Positions 20,237-28,761 of a stretch of 64,000 nt of DNA are shown piece by piece (position 1 is the stretch's first letter; each line of letters begins with the position of its first letter). A model generated the notes under the pieces. That model was not told where the DNA came from and searched no databases. It was given only the letters and a program-made list of their open reading frames with translations. The translations under genes and the position numbers were made by a program. Source of the stretch: Candidatus Bathyarchaeota archaeon (GTDB lineage Archaea; Thermoproteota; Bathyarchaeia; Bathyarchaeales; Bathycorpusculaceae). The DNA lies in contig PLNS01000012.1 in the NCBI GenBank assembly GCA_003141855.1, forward strand, positions 96,440-160,439. Reading direction: 5' to 3'.

Positions 20237-20503
20237 TTACTCTTTTTTTACGTTTGTTACAGGAGTTCTTTTCTGGGGACCGTAAACTTTGTCGGTGAGC
20301 ATGCAGTAAACGTCAACTTCGCCTTGTGCGGGTTTAACTGGGAATTCTTCCTTAAGACCACAACTACTGCATTGCGCAATTGAATGGCCGTCTTCTCTGA
20401 AAAGTTCTACTCTTACGGTTTCTTTTCCGCATTTGGGGCAAGAGAAGAATTTAGGTAAACGCTTCTTTGGAATATGAACAACTTTTTTCCTTCTTCGCCC
20501 CAA
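20237..20503 (-). CDS. Elf1-like zinc-ribbon transcription elongation factor
   Basis: GRRRKK...PKFFSCPKCGKETVRVELF...AQCSSCGL. Confidence 0.75.
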   Translation of the reverse strand: MGRRRKKVVHIPKKRLPKFFSCPKCGKETVRVELFREDGHSIAQCSSCGLKEEFPVKPAQGEVDVYCMLTDKVYGPQKRTPVTNVKKE

Positions 20504-20601
20504 TACAACAACCTTCTACACGGTCTGGTAATGTTCATAATATTTATGCTTGTCCTTAAATACTTGCCTACTAACCATGAATATTGAGGCTGCCATAGCA
20601 A

Positions 20602-21444
20602 GTGAAGTTAACGCCTTCCCTGTTAGATATCGATTTTTCGGAGACTCAAAAAAGAATCTGCCGCTTCATCAAAGAATATGTGGAAAACGCTGGGGCAAAA
20701 GGCATCGTCCTTGGGCTCTCAGGAGGAATTGACAGTGGAACCATAGCGGCGCTGTCAAGCCTTGCAATCGGAGGCGAAAACGTTTTAGGGCTTATGTTGC
20801 CTGAGAACGAAAACTTTAACCCAAAAGACATCGATGACGCGAAGCTTGTTGCAGAGCAATTTCACTTAAAAACTCAAGTCTGTGACATATCAGACGCCCT
20901 TAGCGGCCTTTACAGAGCTATTCCCGTGTTTGACAAATCAGATAAGCTCTGCAAGGGGAACGTTAAGGCAAGGACGCGGATGATTTACCTCTACTACTAC
21001 GCTAACAAACAAAACAAGATCGTGTGCGGCAGTTCCGATAAGTCCGAAACGATGATGGGTTACTTCACCAAGTGGGGAGACGCCGCAGCAGATATAGCGC
21101 CAATCATGGATTTGTACAAGACGCAAGTCCGCAAACTTGCAATTCATTTAGGAATCCCAAAAGAGCTTGCACTCAAACCTTCCACACCGGCTCTTTGGCC
21201 AAATCAACTGGCTGAGTCGGAGCTTGGAATCAAGTATGAAACCTTAGACCTTATTCTTTATGGACTCGAACGGTTCATGACGCCCGAGGAGATTGTTGAC
21301 CAGCTAGGCATTGAGAAGGTTATTGTTGAGAAGGTAAAGAGCCGATGGCTCGCAAGCGAACACAAAAGAAGAATGCCAATAGCCCCCAAAATTGGGTTCA
21401 GAACCGTGGGAAACGATTTTAGGCTTCCAAGACACACCTATTAA
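20602..21444 (+). CDS. nadE: NAD(+) synthase
   Basis: GIVLGLSGGIDSGTIAALSS PP-loop; IVCGSSDKSETMMGYFTKWGDAAADIAP. Confidence 0.93.
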   Translation: MKLTPSLLDIDFSETQKRICRFIKEYVENAGAKGIVLGLSGGIDSGTIAALSSLAIGGENVLGLMLPENENFNPKDIDDAKLVAEQFHLKTQVCDISDALSGLYRAIPVFDKSDKLCKGNVKARTRMIYLYYYANKQNKIVCGSSDKSETMMGYFTKWGDAAADIAPIMDLYKTQVRKLAIHLGIPKELALKPSTPALWPNQLAESELGIKYETLDLILYGLERFMTPEEIVDQLGIEKVIVEKVKSRWLASEHKRRMPIAPKIGFRTVGNDFRLPRHTY

Positions 21445-21446
21445 AA

Positions 21447-22289
21447 GTGGAACAAATGAAAGACAAAATTAAGCTTGCCCTCTGCCAAATAAGCAGCAAA
21501 AGAGAAAACAAACAGGAAAACTTGCGGAAAATAGAAGAATTGACACTAAAAGCCAAGCAGCAAGGAGCAGACATGGCTATTTTTCCAGAGCTCTCGTTAA
21601 CAGGTTATGTGGTCTTGGACCAAGTTTACGAGTTAGCTGAAACAATCCCTGGACCATCTACCGAGAAAGTTGAGGCTTTGGCAAAGAAGACAGGGATGCA
21701 CATCATCTTTGGGATGCCTGAGTTAAGCGAGAAAACCCAAGCGACAGTCTTTAACACTGCAGTCTTTATTGGACCCCAAGGTTTAATCGGTAAATACCGT
21801 AAGATGTATCTGCCGACTCATAGTGTGTTTGAAGAGAAGAGGTATTTCCGTCCTGGTTATGAGCCAGCCGCGTTCCAAACCGACTTGGGAAATATTGGCT
21901 TGAGTATTTGCTATGATGTTTTCTTTCCCGAAGTGTTTAGGCTGACGCGACTAAAGGGTGCGCAGTTAATCATTTGCATTTCTGCATCTCCGGCTGTCCG
22001 TAGAAACTACTTTGAAATCTTGACCTCTGCCCGAGCGTTGGAGAATACGGCTTTTCTTGCGTACGTTAATCTTGCTGGTGTCGAGGATGGCTTGCAGTTT
22101 TGGGGAGGAAGCAGGCTTGTTAGCCCCACTGGCGATGTTGTTGCTAAGGCAAAGTACGATGAAGAAGACTTTATCATCTGTGAAGTGGATTATGGCGACT
22201 TGAGGACGGCTGAAACGTTTATTCCGACCCTGAGGGACTTGCGGCCTGAGCTTTTTGAGAAATTGAAGGAATATTCAGAGCTTCTTTGA
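21447..22289 (+). CDS. Nitrilase-family carbon-nitrogen hydrolase
   Basis: Glu-Lys-Cys triad context: FPELSLTGY, GKYRKMYLP, GLSICYDVFFPE. Confidence 0.9.
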   Translation: MEQMKDKIKLALCQISSKRENKQENLRKIEELTLKAKQQGADMAIFPELSLTGYVVLDQVYELAETIPGPSTEKVEALAKKTGMHIIFGMPELSEKTQATVFNTAVFIGPQGLIGKYRKMYLPTHSVFEEKRYFRPGYEPAAFQTDLGNIGLSICYDVFFPEVFRLTRLKGAQLIICISASPAVRRNYFEILTSARALENTAFLAYVNLAGVEDGLQFWGGSRLVSPTGDVVAKAKYDEEDFIICEVDYGDLRTAETFIPTLRDLRPELFEKLKEYSELL

Positions 22290-22321
22290 ATGTCACACAA
22301 AAAATATTTTGCCATAAAAGT

Positions 22322-22430
22322 AAATCACAAGTGCATCACAGGCTTGTGATATCAAGTGATTCTACGGTTAAATCACGGTGATTCGATTGTGATTGGTGAC
22401 GTCACGAACATTGTCCATTAATCACAATTT
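22322..22430. promoter_or_regulatory. Cluster of TGTGAT/ATCACA motifs with GTGACGTCAC palindrome (cluster 1)
   Basis: ATCACA at 22324, 22335, 22421; TGTGAT at 22345, 22388; inverted pair ATCACAggctTGTGAT 22335-22350; GTGACGTCAC 22396-22405. Confidence 0.7.
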
Positions 22431-22776
22431 AAACATGGCATAAAAAAGTGTGTTTTAGATAAAGAAGGACACGGAAAAGTTAGGTTTATTTGTTTAAAAA
22501 TTGTAAAAAACGGCAGGTCAGAGAGTTACAGGTGTTTGCAAAAGTGCCTTTTTTGTATAAAGTTCCAATGAAAATGTGAGCTGAATAACCAATAATTTAG
22601 CCGTTTTTATGTTAACTATAATCATTCCTGCCCTAAACAGTAAAATGGGTTTGTTTGCACCTTATTTTCTTGTTTTACCGCTTAATTAGCCGTTTTAAAT
22701 AAGGGTAAACACCCTGTTTTAATTGGACAAAACTTAAAAAGCGGGCACAGTATACAAAACCGTATCCATTTAGAGT

Positions 22777-23274
22777 ATGGAAGGAGAGGGTAGATTGAAG
22801 CTTAAAGACGGCGTACAAGCATGGCTAAACGGAGCATTAAACGACCCCATAGTTAAAATCCTGGCTAAAAACAGCCAATTAACTAAAACCCAACTCGAAA
22901 CGCTATTAATTGACGTTTTAGCGGAAAATTTATCCGATAAACATCTAAAATACGATGATAAAGCGGCTTTAAGGTTAACTAAGGCTAAAATAAGCCGTGG
23001 TTCCTTTAATAGGACGTTAAAACAGTCCAAAGAAAATGTCATAAAATCAATCTATACGGTACTACTTTTGGGTTATTTGGGTGTGTTTGAGAGCTCAACT
23101 CTTGACCCGTATCTCGAAATAGCCAATAAACTGCACGAATATGTCGAGGCACACCAGGACACACCTAACAAGGAAGAGGAACTAAAAGACCATCTAAAAG
23201 TCATAGAAATCATCCGTGAGGAGCTCGAAACAAGCCTAAAACGGCTTTCTAGTCCATCAAAAACGCCTTTGTGA
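22777..23274 (+). CDS. Hypothetical protein, helical and charged
   Basis: 165-aa ORF flanked by motif clusters; no family recognised. Confidence 0.7.
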   Translation: MEGEGRLKLKDGVQAWLNGALNDPIVKILAKNSQLTKTQLETLLIDVLAENLSDKHLKYDDKAALRLTKAKISRGSFNRTLKQSKENVIKSIYTVLLLGYLGVFESSTLDPYLEIANKLHEYVEAHQDTPNKEEELKDHLKVIEIIREELETSLKRLSSPSKTPL

Positions 23275-23288
23275 CGTCACAAATCACA
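23268..23288. promoter_or_regulatory. Perfect 16-bp palindrome TTTGTGACGTCACAAA followed by ATCACA
   Basis: Read directly at 23268-23283; overlaps the stop codon of the 165-aa ORF. Confidence 0.75.
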
Positions 23289-23433
23289 GAGCTAACTAAG
23301 GGTTTTTATTAGCTGGCAAGATGTTAAAATAACTTCAAATATATGCTGAAATCAAGCATTAAATAGCAAAATAAGCTCAGATTAAAGCGCTTTAAGGGCA
23401 TGGAGATAAGCCTGAGAAAGGGTCAAGTTGAGT

Positions 23434-23547
23434 TGTGATGTGTGATGTCATAGTAAACATGTGATGACGTCACCACAAACCTTAAAAAGTCCATGGAACA
23501 TCTGTGATGTGTGATGCAACGGCTTGTATCACGCTTAAATCACACGG
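23434..23547. promoter_or_regulatory. Cluster of TGTGAT/ATCACA motifs (cluster 2) immediately upstream of the membrane-wHTH gene
   Basis: TGTGATGTGTGATG occurs at 23434-23447 and again at 23503-23516; TGTGATGACGTCAC at 23460; ATCACA at 23539. Confidence 0.72.
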
Positions 23548-24297
23548 GTGACAATCACGGTTGACTTAGCACCAGTAATCTTAGGCGTTCTATTGATTGC
23601 AACAGTGGCAACTTCAGTGGAATATTATAGGCAAATACGCAGGGCACAAAAAGAATATGAGAAAGCCAGAGACTTTGTCGAAGATATTGTGCTAAGTTTC
23701 AACAGGGAACTTAAACGTGAAGCCGACAGATTAGAGTTAATAGCGTTTAAAGTTGAGGGAAGCTCGGCCAAAGCGGATACCAGCCTAAAGAAAATAGACA
23801 ACGTGGAAAAGAGGATAACGCCATTTGAACAACAACTCGGCGCCATCACACAAACGATATCGCAAACGCTTTCACAAAATAACACTAACATCCTATCGGG
23901 ATTGTCAGGTTTGGAACTAAAAATCAAGGATATTGAAGCCTCCCAGGAAACTTTACGGGTAAAGATATCTGGTTTCGAAGAAGAAATTCAAAAGATCACT
24001 GTTGCTCCAACCGAGGTTAAGAGCGAGCCAGTGATGTTCATCAAGCGCGATAAAGCCATGGCAGCCTTAACCGACACCGAAATCGCAGTACTAGAAATGC
24101 TCTCCAAAGAAGGCTCTAAGACGGCGCCGGAAATCAAAGAGAGGGTACAGCTTAGCAGGGAACACACGGCTCGATTGATGAAGAAACTCTATGAAGAAGG
24201 GTACCTCGAAAGGGAAGAAAGCAAAATTCCCTTTAGGTATAGCATCAAGAAAGAAATGGAAAACCTGATGCAGAAAGCTGAAAGCAAGCCATCATAA
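23548..24297 (+). CDS. Predicted membrane-anchored coiled-coil protein with C-terminal winged-helix DNA-binding domain
   Basis: N-terminal hydrophobic APVILGVLLIATVATSVEYY; long heptad-like region; C-terminal LTDTEIAVLEMLSKEGSKTAPEIKERVQLSREHTARLMKKLYEEGYLERE wHTH; GTG start. Confidence 0.75.
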   Translation: MTITVDLAPVILGVLLIATVATSVEYYRQIRRAQKEYEKARDFVEDIVLSFNRELKREADRLELIAFKVEGSSAKADTSLKKIDNVEKRITPFEQQLGAITQTISQTLSQNNTNILSGLSGLELKIKDIEASQETLRVKISGFEEEIQKITVAPTEVKSEPVMFIKRDKAMAALTDTEIAVLEMLSKEGSKTAPEIKERVQLSREHTARLMKKLYEEGYLEREESKIPFRYSIKKEMENLMQKAESKPS

Positions 24298-24444
24298 GTG
24301 CTATAGGGAAACTTTTTCTCAACATTTTTTAGGCATTCTTAGTCAGCAAACGACTTTCATTATGGTAGAGCGAATTTTATTTTTCAGCCAAGAGACAAGC
24401 AACATTTAGCTCTACATCAAATTGGTTTAAGGCTTTCGTCAAGA

Positions 24445-24876
24445 TTACTTTATGCGTTGCCTAATGGTTGCTTGAGAAAGGTTAGGCGCGGTCTTGTACT
24501 TTAGGCTGCTTGGTCCACCGGTCCTTAGAAGCATACCTTTGGTTGCCATCCTTGAAAGGTAAGTGGAAACTGTACTGAGGCCAACGGGGTCCTTGAGTTC
24601 CTGCTCATAAACCGATTGAATATCCTTGGAAGAAAACCAAATTAAGGGAAAATTCTTCTGGATAACCGCTTGAACCTTTTCAAAACGTGACAAAACCTTA
24701 TTCGGTAAAGCAGTCCCTGCACTTACAGTTGGACCCTCACCCGGTGCACCACCTAACAACTCTACAAGATCCAAGAGGCGTAAAGCTTTCTCACGCGTTA
24801 CTTGACCCTCAAAAGCAATGGTATATCGATTACCATCGCTATCGAACAGCTCAACGCGTATTTTACGAGCCGGCAT
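24445..24876 (-). CDS. Hypothetical protein with probable C-terminal helix-turn-helix
   Basis: 143-aa ORF: FSSKDIQSVYEQELKDPVGLSTVSTYLSRMATKGMLLRTGGPSSLKYK. Confidence 0.65.
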   Translation of the reverse strand: MPARKIRVELFDSDGNRYTIAFEGQVTREKALRLLDLVELLGGAPGEGPTVSAGTALPNKVLSRFEKVQAVIQKNFPLIWFSSKDIQSVYEQELKDPVGLSTVSTYLSRMATKGMLLRTGGPSSLKYKTAPNLSQATIRQRIK

Positions 24877-25072
24877 CTGACGTACACCTTAAGGGTTGTT
24901 CACAAGCTTACACTTCACACCTTATAGCTGTTATGGTGAAACTGGATAATAAAAAGAACCGTTATCGAGCTTATAATAGTGTAATCGTTAAAATTTGGAG
25001 TTGTTTTATTATTACCAGCTTCACAGTAAAGTGAAACGCCTGAAATAATTCAGTTACGCCTTGGTTATGCTT

Positions 25073-25096
25073 TTCCAGTAGAAGTGTAGGGGTGCC
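25073..25096 (+). promoter_or_regulatory. ORB-like origin recognition box 1
   Basis: TTCCAGTAGAAGTGTAGGGGTGCC, resembling the archaeal ORB pattern TTCCAGTGGAAACgaaAGGGGT. Confidence 0.75.
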
Positions 25097-25329
25097 TTGT
25101 TCACTTGTAAAAGACAGGAAAAGGGTAATTTATCAGAAAAGGGGCTTGATAAAGCAACAACTTCGGTGCTATTTCACATGTATTCACAATTTTGTGAACC
25201 AATAATAGGAAATCTTGGGTTAGAAAAAATTGAAAATAAACTTCCTTAAGAAATCAAGAAGGCCACGGTTAAAACAAACATACCACCACTGTTACTAAGC
25301 TAATTTACCATGGAAAAACCGCTTGCACA

Positions 25330-25354
25330 GGCACCCCTATGTTTCCTCTCGAAG
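25330..25354 (-). promoter_or_regulatory. ORB-like origin recognition box 2
   Basis: Reverse complement CTTCGAGAGGAAACATAGGGGTGCC shares AGGGGTGCC with box 1. Confidence 0.75.
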
Positions 25355-25516
25355 TATTTGGGACAAAAAGAAGTCAGGAGAGGCTGAAAAAATATTTGCA
25401 GAATGTTTGTCTAAAATCTTGGATAGCAATTATTAATATATGAAAATGCTTCTTACCTATCAGAGTATATATCTATATATAATTAATATAGTGATTTTCT
25501 TTATAGCAAGCTTTTT

Positions 25517-25541
25517 TCTCCAGTAGAAACTCTGGGGTGTG
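25517..25541 (+). promoter_or_regulatory. ORB-like origin recognition box 3
   Basis: TCTCCAGTAGAAACTCTGGGGTGTG shares CCAGTAGAA with box 1 and GGGGTG with boxes 1 and 2. Confidence 0.75.
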
Positions 25542-25687
25542 TCTGCTCTTGCTTTGTTTGGTTGTTATAGGCTGTTTTCATTGTTTTTTAGGATTCTTGT
25601 GTTCTAAAACCAGTTTTTTGTACTATCGCCTTTATCTGTTCCACACGAAATAACGGTGTTACCTCTGAAGAGTGAGAGGGATGGCTA

Positions 25688-26929
25688 ATGGGGAATCCAA
25701 GCATACTAGATGATGTATTCGAAAATTTCGTTAACGGTGTTAAATTGTTTAAAGACCGAGAGGTCCTAAGGCATGATTATCTTCCGGAGAAACTGCCGCA
25801 CCGTGAAGACCAGATTCGTTTGTTAGGTGTGACTGTTGCTCCAGTCTTGAAAGGTGCAAGGTGCTCCAACATTTTCATTTATGGAAAGACTGGAACTGGA
25901 AAAACTGCCGTAACAAAGTATGTTTTGAGCCATTTAGAGTCTAAGGCAAAAGAATATGGGGCACAAGTAAAATTCTGCTACATTAATTGCCGAATGGCTG
26001 GTTCAGAATACAGGGTGTTCGCAGGTCTTAGTCAAAGTGTTGGTTTATCTATACCCTTCACTGGCCTGTCGGTGGGAGAAGTTTTCGACAGGTTCCGAGC
26101 AGGATTAGATGCATCCAGAATAATTTTCATAATTGTCTTGGATGAGGTTGATGCCTTGATTAAAGAACGCGGCGACGCTTTCATGTATGAACTAACAAGG
26201 ATAAATGAAACATTAACCAAAAGCAAGGTTGCCCTAATCGGCATATCCAACGACCTGCGCCTAAAAGAGTTCTTGGACCCACGGGTCTTTAGTTCACTCA
26301 GTGAAGAAGAACTCGTCTTCAGGCCATACGATGCAGGGGAACTTCGAAACATATTGCTTGAACGGTCAAAATTATCCTTCCAAGATGGCGTTCTATCGGA
26401 TTCGGCGCTGAGCATTTGCTCGGCTTTGGCTGCTGCAGAGCATGGGGATGCTAGGCGAGCTTTGGATTTGTTGCGTGTTGCTGGAGAAGTGGCTGAGCGA
26501 CTGGGTGCAAAAACGATTACTGAAGAGCATGTGCGCCAGGCTGAGAAGCACATTGAGCATAACCGAGTTGTTGAAGCCCTCAATAACTTAACGTTGCATT
26601 CAAAGTTGGTGTTGTTGAGTGTTTACCATTTAAACAGGTCAAGCGCAACGACAGGCGAAATATACGATATTTACAATGAGTTGTGCGGTGAAATGGGCGC
26701 TGGGCTTTTAACGCAGCGTCGTTTAGGCACTTTGGTTAATGAGCTTGATTCGATGGGTCTTGTGAACGCAAAGGTTGTGAGCATGGGACGATACGGCAGA
26801 ACCAAAAAGATCAGGTTGGAAATTTCGCGGAGCCTAATTAAAGATGTCTTTAAGGAAGATAACCGCTTTAGCCGATTGATTGAGTACTCCCCCCAAGTTT
26901 CCCGTAAAAACTCAAGTGGCAGCGCCTAA
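25688..26929 (+). CDS. cdc6: Cdc6/Orc1 replication initiator
   Basis: NIFIYGKTGTGKTAVTKYVL Walker A; IIFIIVLDEVDAL Walker B; C-terminal winged helix. Confidence 0.96.
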   Translation: MGNPSILDDVFENFVNGVKLFKDREVLRHDYLPEKLPHREDQIRLLGVTVAPVLKGARCSNIFIYGKTGTGKTAVTKYVLSHLESKAKEYGAQVKFCYINCRMAGSEYRVFAGLSQSVGLSIPFTGLSVGEVFDRFRAGLDASRIIFIIVLDEVDALIKERGDAFMYELTRINETLTKSKVALIGISNDLRLKEFLDPRVFSSLSEEELVFRPYDAGELRNILLERSKLSFQDGVLSDSALSICSALAAAEHGDARRALDLLRVAGEVAERLGAKTITEEHVRQAEKHIEHNRVVEALNNLTLHSKLVLLSVYHLNRSSATTGEIYDIYNELCGEMGAGLLTQRRLGTLVNELDSMGLVNAKVVSMGRYGRTKKIRLEISRSLIKDVFKEDNRFSRLIEYSPQVSRKNSSGSA

Positions 26930-26930
26930 A

Positions 26931-28505
26931 TTAGTTAAACGATAGAACGGTGGTATGCAGTGTTTGCAGGTTCACCACTGGAACTTTTCCCGGTGTAGGA
27001 ACCAACCCTAATTTTTCCATGTAATCAGTTTGTTCTTGCCAACCGCCCGAATTAACCACGAGTACTCCACGATAATTACAGTACCCTATCACGTGTATGT
27101 GACCCGCATGGAAAATGTCTGGTACCCTGTCCACGACTAGGTAGTCTCTGTTTTCTGGGGATAGCATGGTTTTTCCGCCGTAGACTGGTGCTAAATGGCG
27201 ACTTTGCATAAGTAGTCGCATTGCTTTCTCCGGATGGTCATGGTCCATTCCTGGTATAACAGCGATTATGTCGTCTAGGCTTCGGCCATGGTACATGAGA
27301 ATTTCCACGCCATGGAGGCTTAGTAGGCACGGGCTTCCGACTGAGTGGATGTTCTTTTTTCCTTTGATTGCCGTCAAGTAACCTTCGGGTATGGCTGGTT
27401 GGGGTAACGATTTGCGCGTGGCATCATGGTTTCCGGGAGAGAGGAATATTTCAATATAATCTGGAATCTTTTCCAGGTACTTGGCGGCAAAGTTGTACTG
27501 TTTGTGGACGTCCCGTATGGTTAGTTCATTTTGTTGGTTGGGGTAGATTCCGACGCCGTCAACGATGTCTCCAGCGACTAGTAAGTATTTTACTCGGCTC
27601 GCTATATCCCGCATTTCTTGGTTTCCGTATTTGCCCATTAGCCAGAGTATGAAGCGTTTGAAGGATTCTTTCTGGAACTTTGTGCTGCCGATGTGGATGT
27701 CTGATGTGAGGACTGCGTAGACTGGTTCTTGGGCTCTCTGCGGCTGCTTTCTGCCTATCTCTGGAAAGATAATGTCTTCCACCATGAAAAGGTCGGTTCG
27801 TGTCTTGATTACCGCTAGGCAGATTACTTGGTCAGGCAAAAGCATGAGAGCTTTCTTTTTGACTTCTTCGGGCGCCTTCTGTGGCACCAGCACGGTTGCG
27901 CTTCCCTGCAAGTCCTCGACTGAGAGTATGGTGTGGTTCTTTGAATCCCGCTTCTCAGTTAGCATGCAGATTATCTTCAGTTTTGTTTTCGGTGGAGACT
28001 TGAGCGCTTCTAAGATTGGGGTTGCTCCTTTAACGTCGATTCTCTGTCTAAACAAATGTTCAATGCGTTTGAAGCGATCTTGGAAGTAGAATAGGTACTC
28101 CTCGAGTGTTCCGTTAGAGCTCAACTTGCCGGTGGCGTCTTCGAGGATTTTGATGTCTGCTTGTATGTCTCTGGCGTAGGGATAAAACTCGGTTTCAACC
28201 GTTTGCTGCTCTATAGATGATTGTGGTAAATTTGGTGTTTCTGGAGCGATTTGTGGCTCTGGCACCTGCGTTTCTGGGGGGGATATTTTTGGCTGCTGTA
28301 GCAATGATTCCAAAAAGTCCCTCTCTATAAACATCGGCTTGTCCTGCAGTGTCTGGATTCTCTCGAGCGCCAGACTCATGATACTGACAGGGTCGTTGGT
28401 TTCGCTGTTTTGGATAAGGAACTCGAACGCTTCGCTGTTCAGTTGGTATCCTGCCGCGATTGTTGCTTCGATTGCCCTTTGGAGTTTTTCTTTTGTGCTC
28501 ATCAA
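26931..28505 (-). CDS. polB: DNA polymerase II (PolD) small subunit DP1
   Basis: Calcineurin-like phosphoesterase motifs SDIHIGSTKF, LVAGDIVDGVG, SPGNHDATR, HAGHIHVIGY. Confidence 0.95.
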   Translation of the reverse strand: MMSTKEKLQRAIEATIAAGYQLNSEAFEFLIQNSETNDPVSIMSLALERIQTLQDKPMFIERDFLESLLQQPKISPPETQVPEPQIAPETPNLPQSSIEQQTVETEFYPYARDIQADIKILEDATGKLSSNGTLEEYLFYFQDRFKRIEHLFRQRIDVKGATPILEALKSPPKTKLKIICMLTEKRDSKNHTILSVEDLQGSATVLVPQKAPEEVKKKALMLLPDQVICLAVIKTRTDLFMVEDIIFPEIGRKQPQRAQEPVYAVLTSDIHIGSTKFQKESFKRFILWLMGKYGNQEMRDIASRVKYLLVAGDIVDGVGIYPNQQNELTIRDVHKQYNFAAKYLEKIPDYIEIFLSPGNHDATRKSLPQPAIPEGYLTAIKGKKNIHSVGSPCLLSLHGVEILMYHGRSLDDIIAVIPGMDHDHPEKAMRLLMQSRHLAPVYGGKTMLSPENRDYLVVDRVPDIFHAGHIHVIGYCNYRGVLVVNSGGWQEQTDYMEKLGLVPTPGKVPVVNLQTLHTTVLSFN

Positions 28506-28761
28506 GTTCCTGTGCCAAGCCCATGGTTAGTTATGGTTTTTTATGTTAGGCAGTTATGCTCTTGAGTTATTTACTGTTTTTTGTTTGCGCGGTGTTTTTT
28601 GAAGAAAGGGTTCCGATAGATAGTTTTGGGTTGAATATGGACTTGTTAGTTTTGTGAACATTTGCTTGATTGTATTTTTAACATTAAGTTATTCCAACTT
28701 GATTCAATATATATAAGCGACCCATAGTTTAGATATGTTATATCTTGCTGGGGGTACCTCT

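Larger units (their letters stand above)
24880..25687. other. Predicted chromosomal replication origin (oriC) upstream of cdc6/orc1
   Basis: About 0.8 kb AT-rich non-coding interval with three ORB-like boxes (25073-25096 +, 25330-25354 -, 25517-25541 +) and a very AT-rich stretch 25421-25510 between inverted boxes. Confidence 0.82.

Noticed and set aside
22290-23560. CRISPR array from the repeated TGTGAT motifs
   Set aside because: Repeats are 6-14 bp, in both orientations and irregularly spaced, with no uniform spacers and no cas genes nearby.
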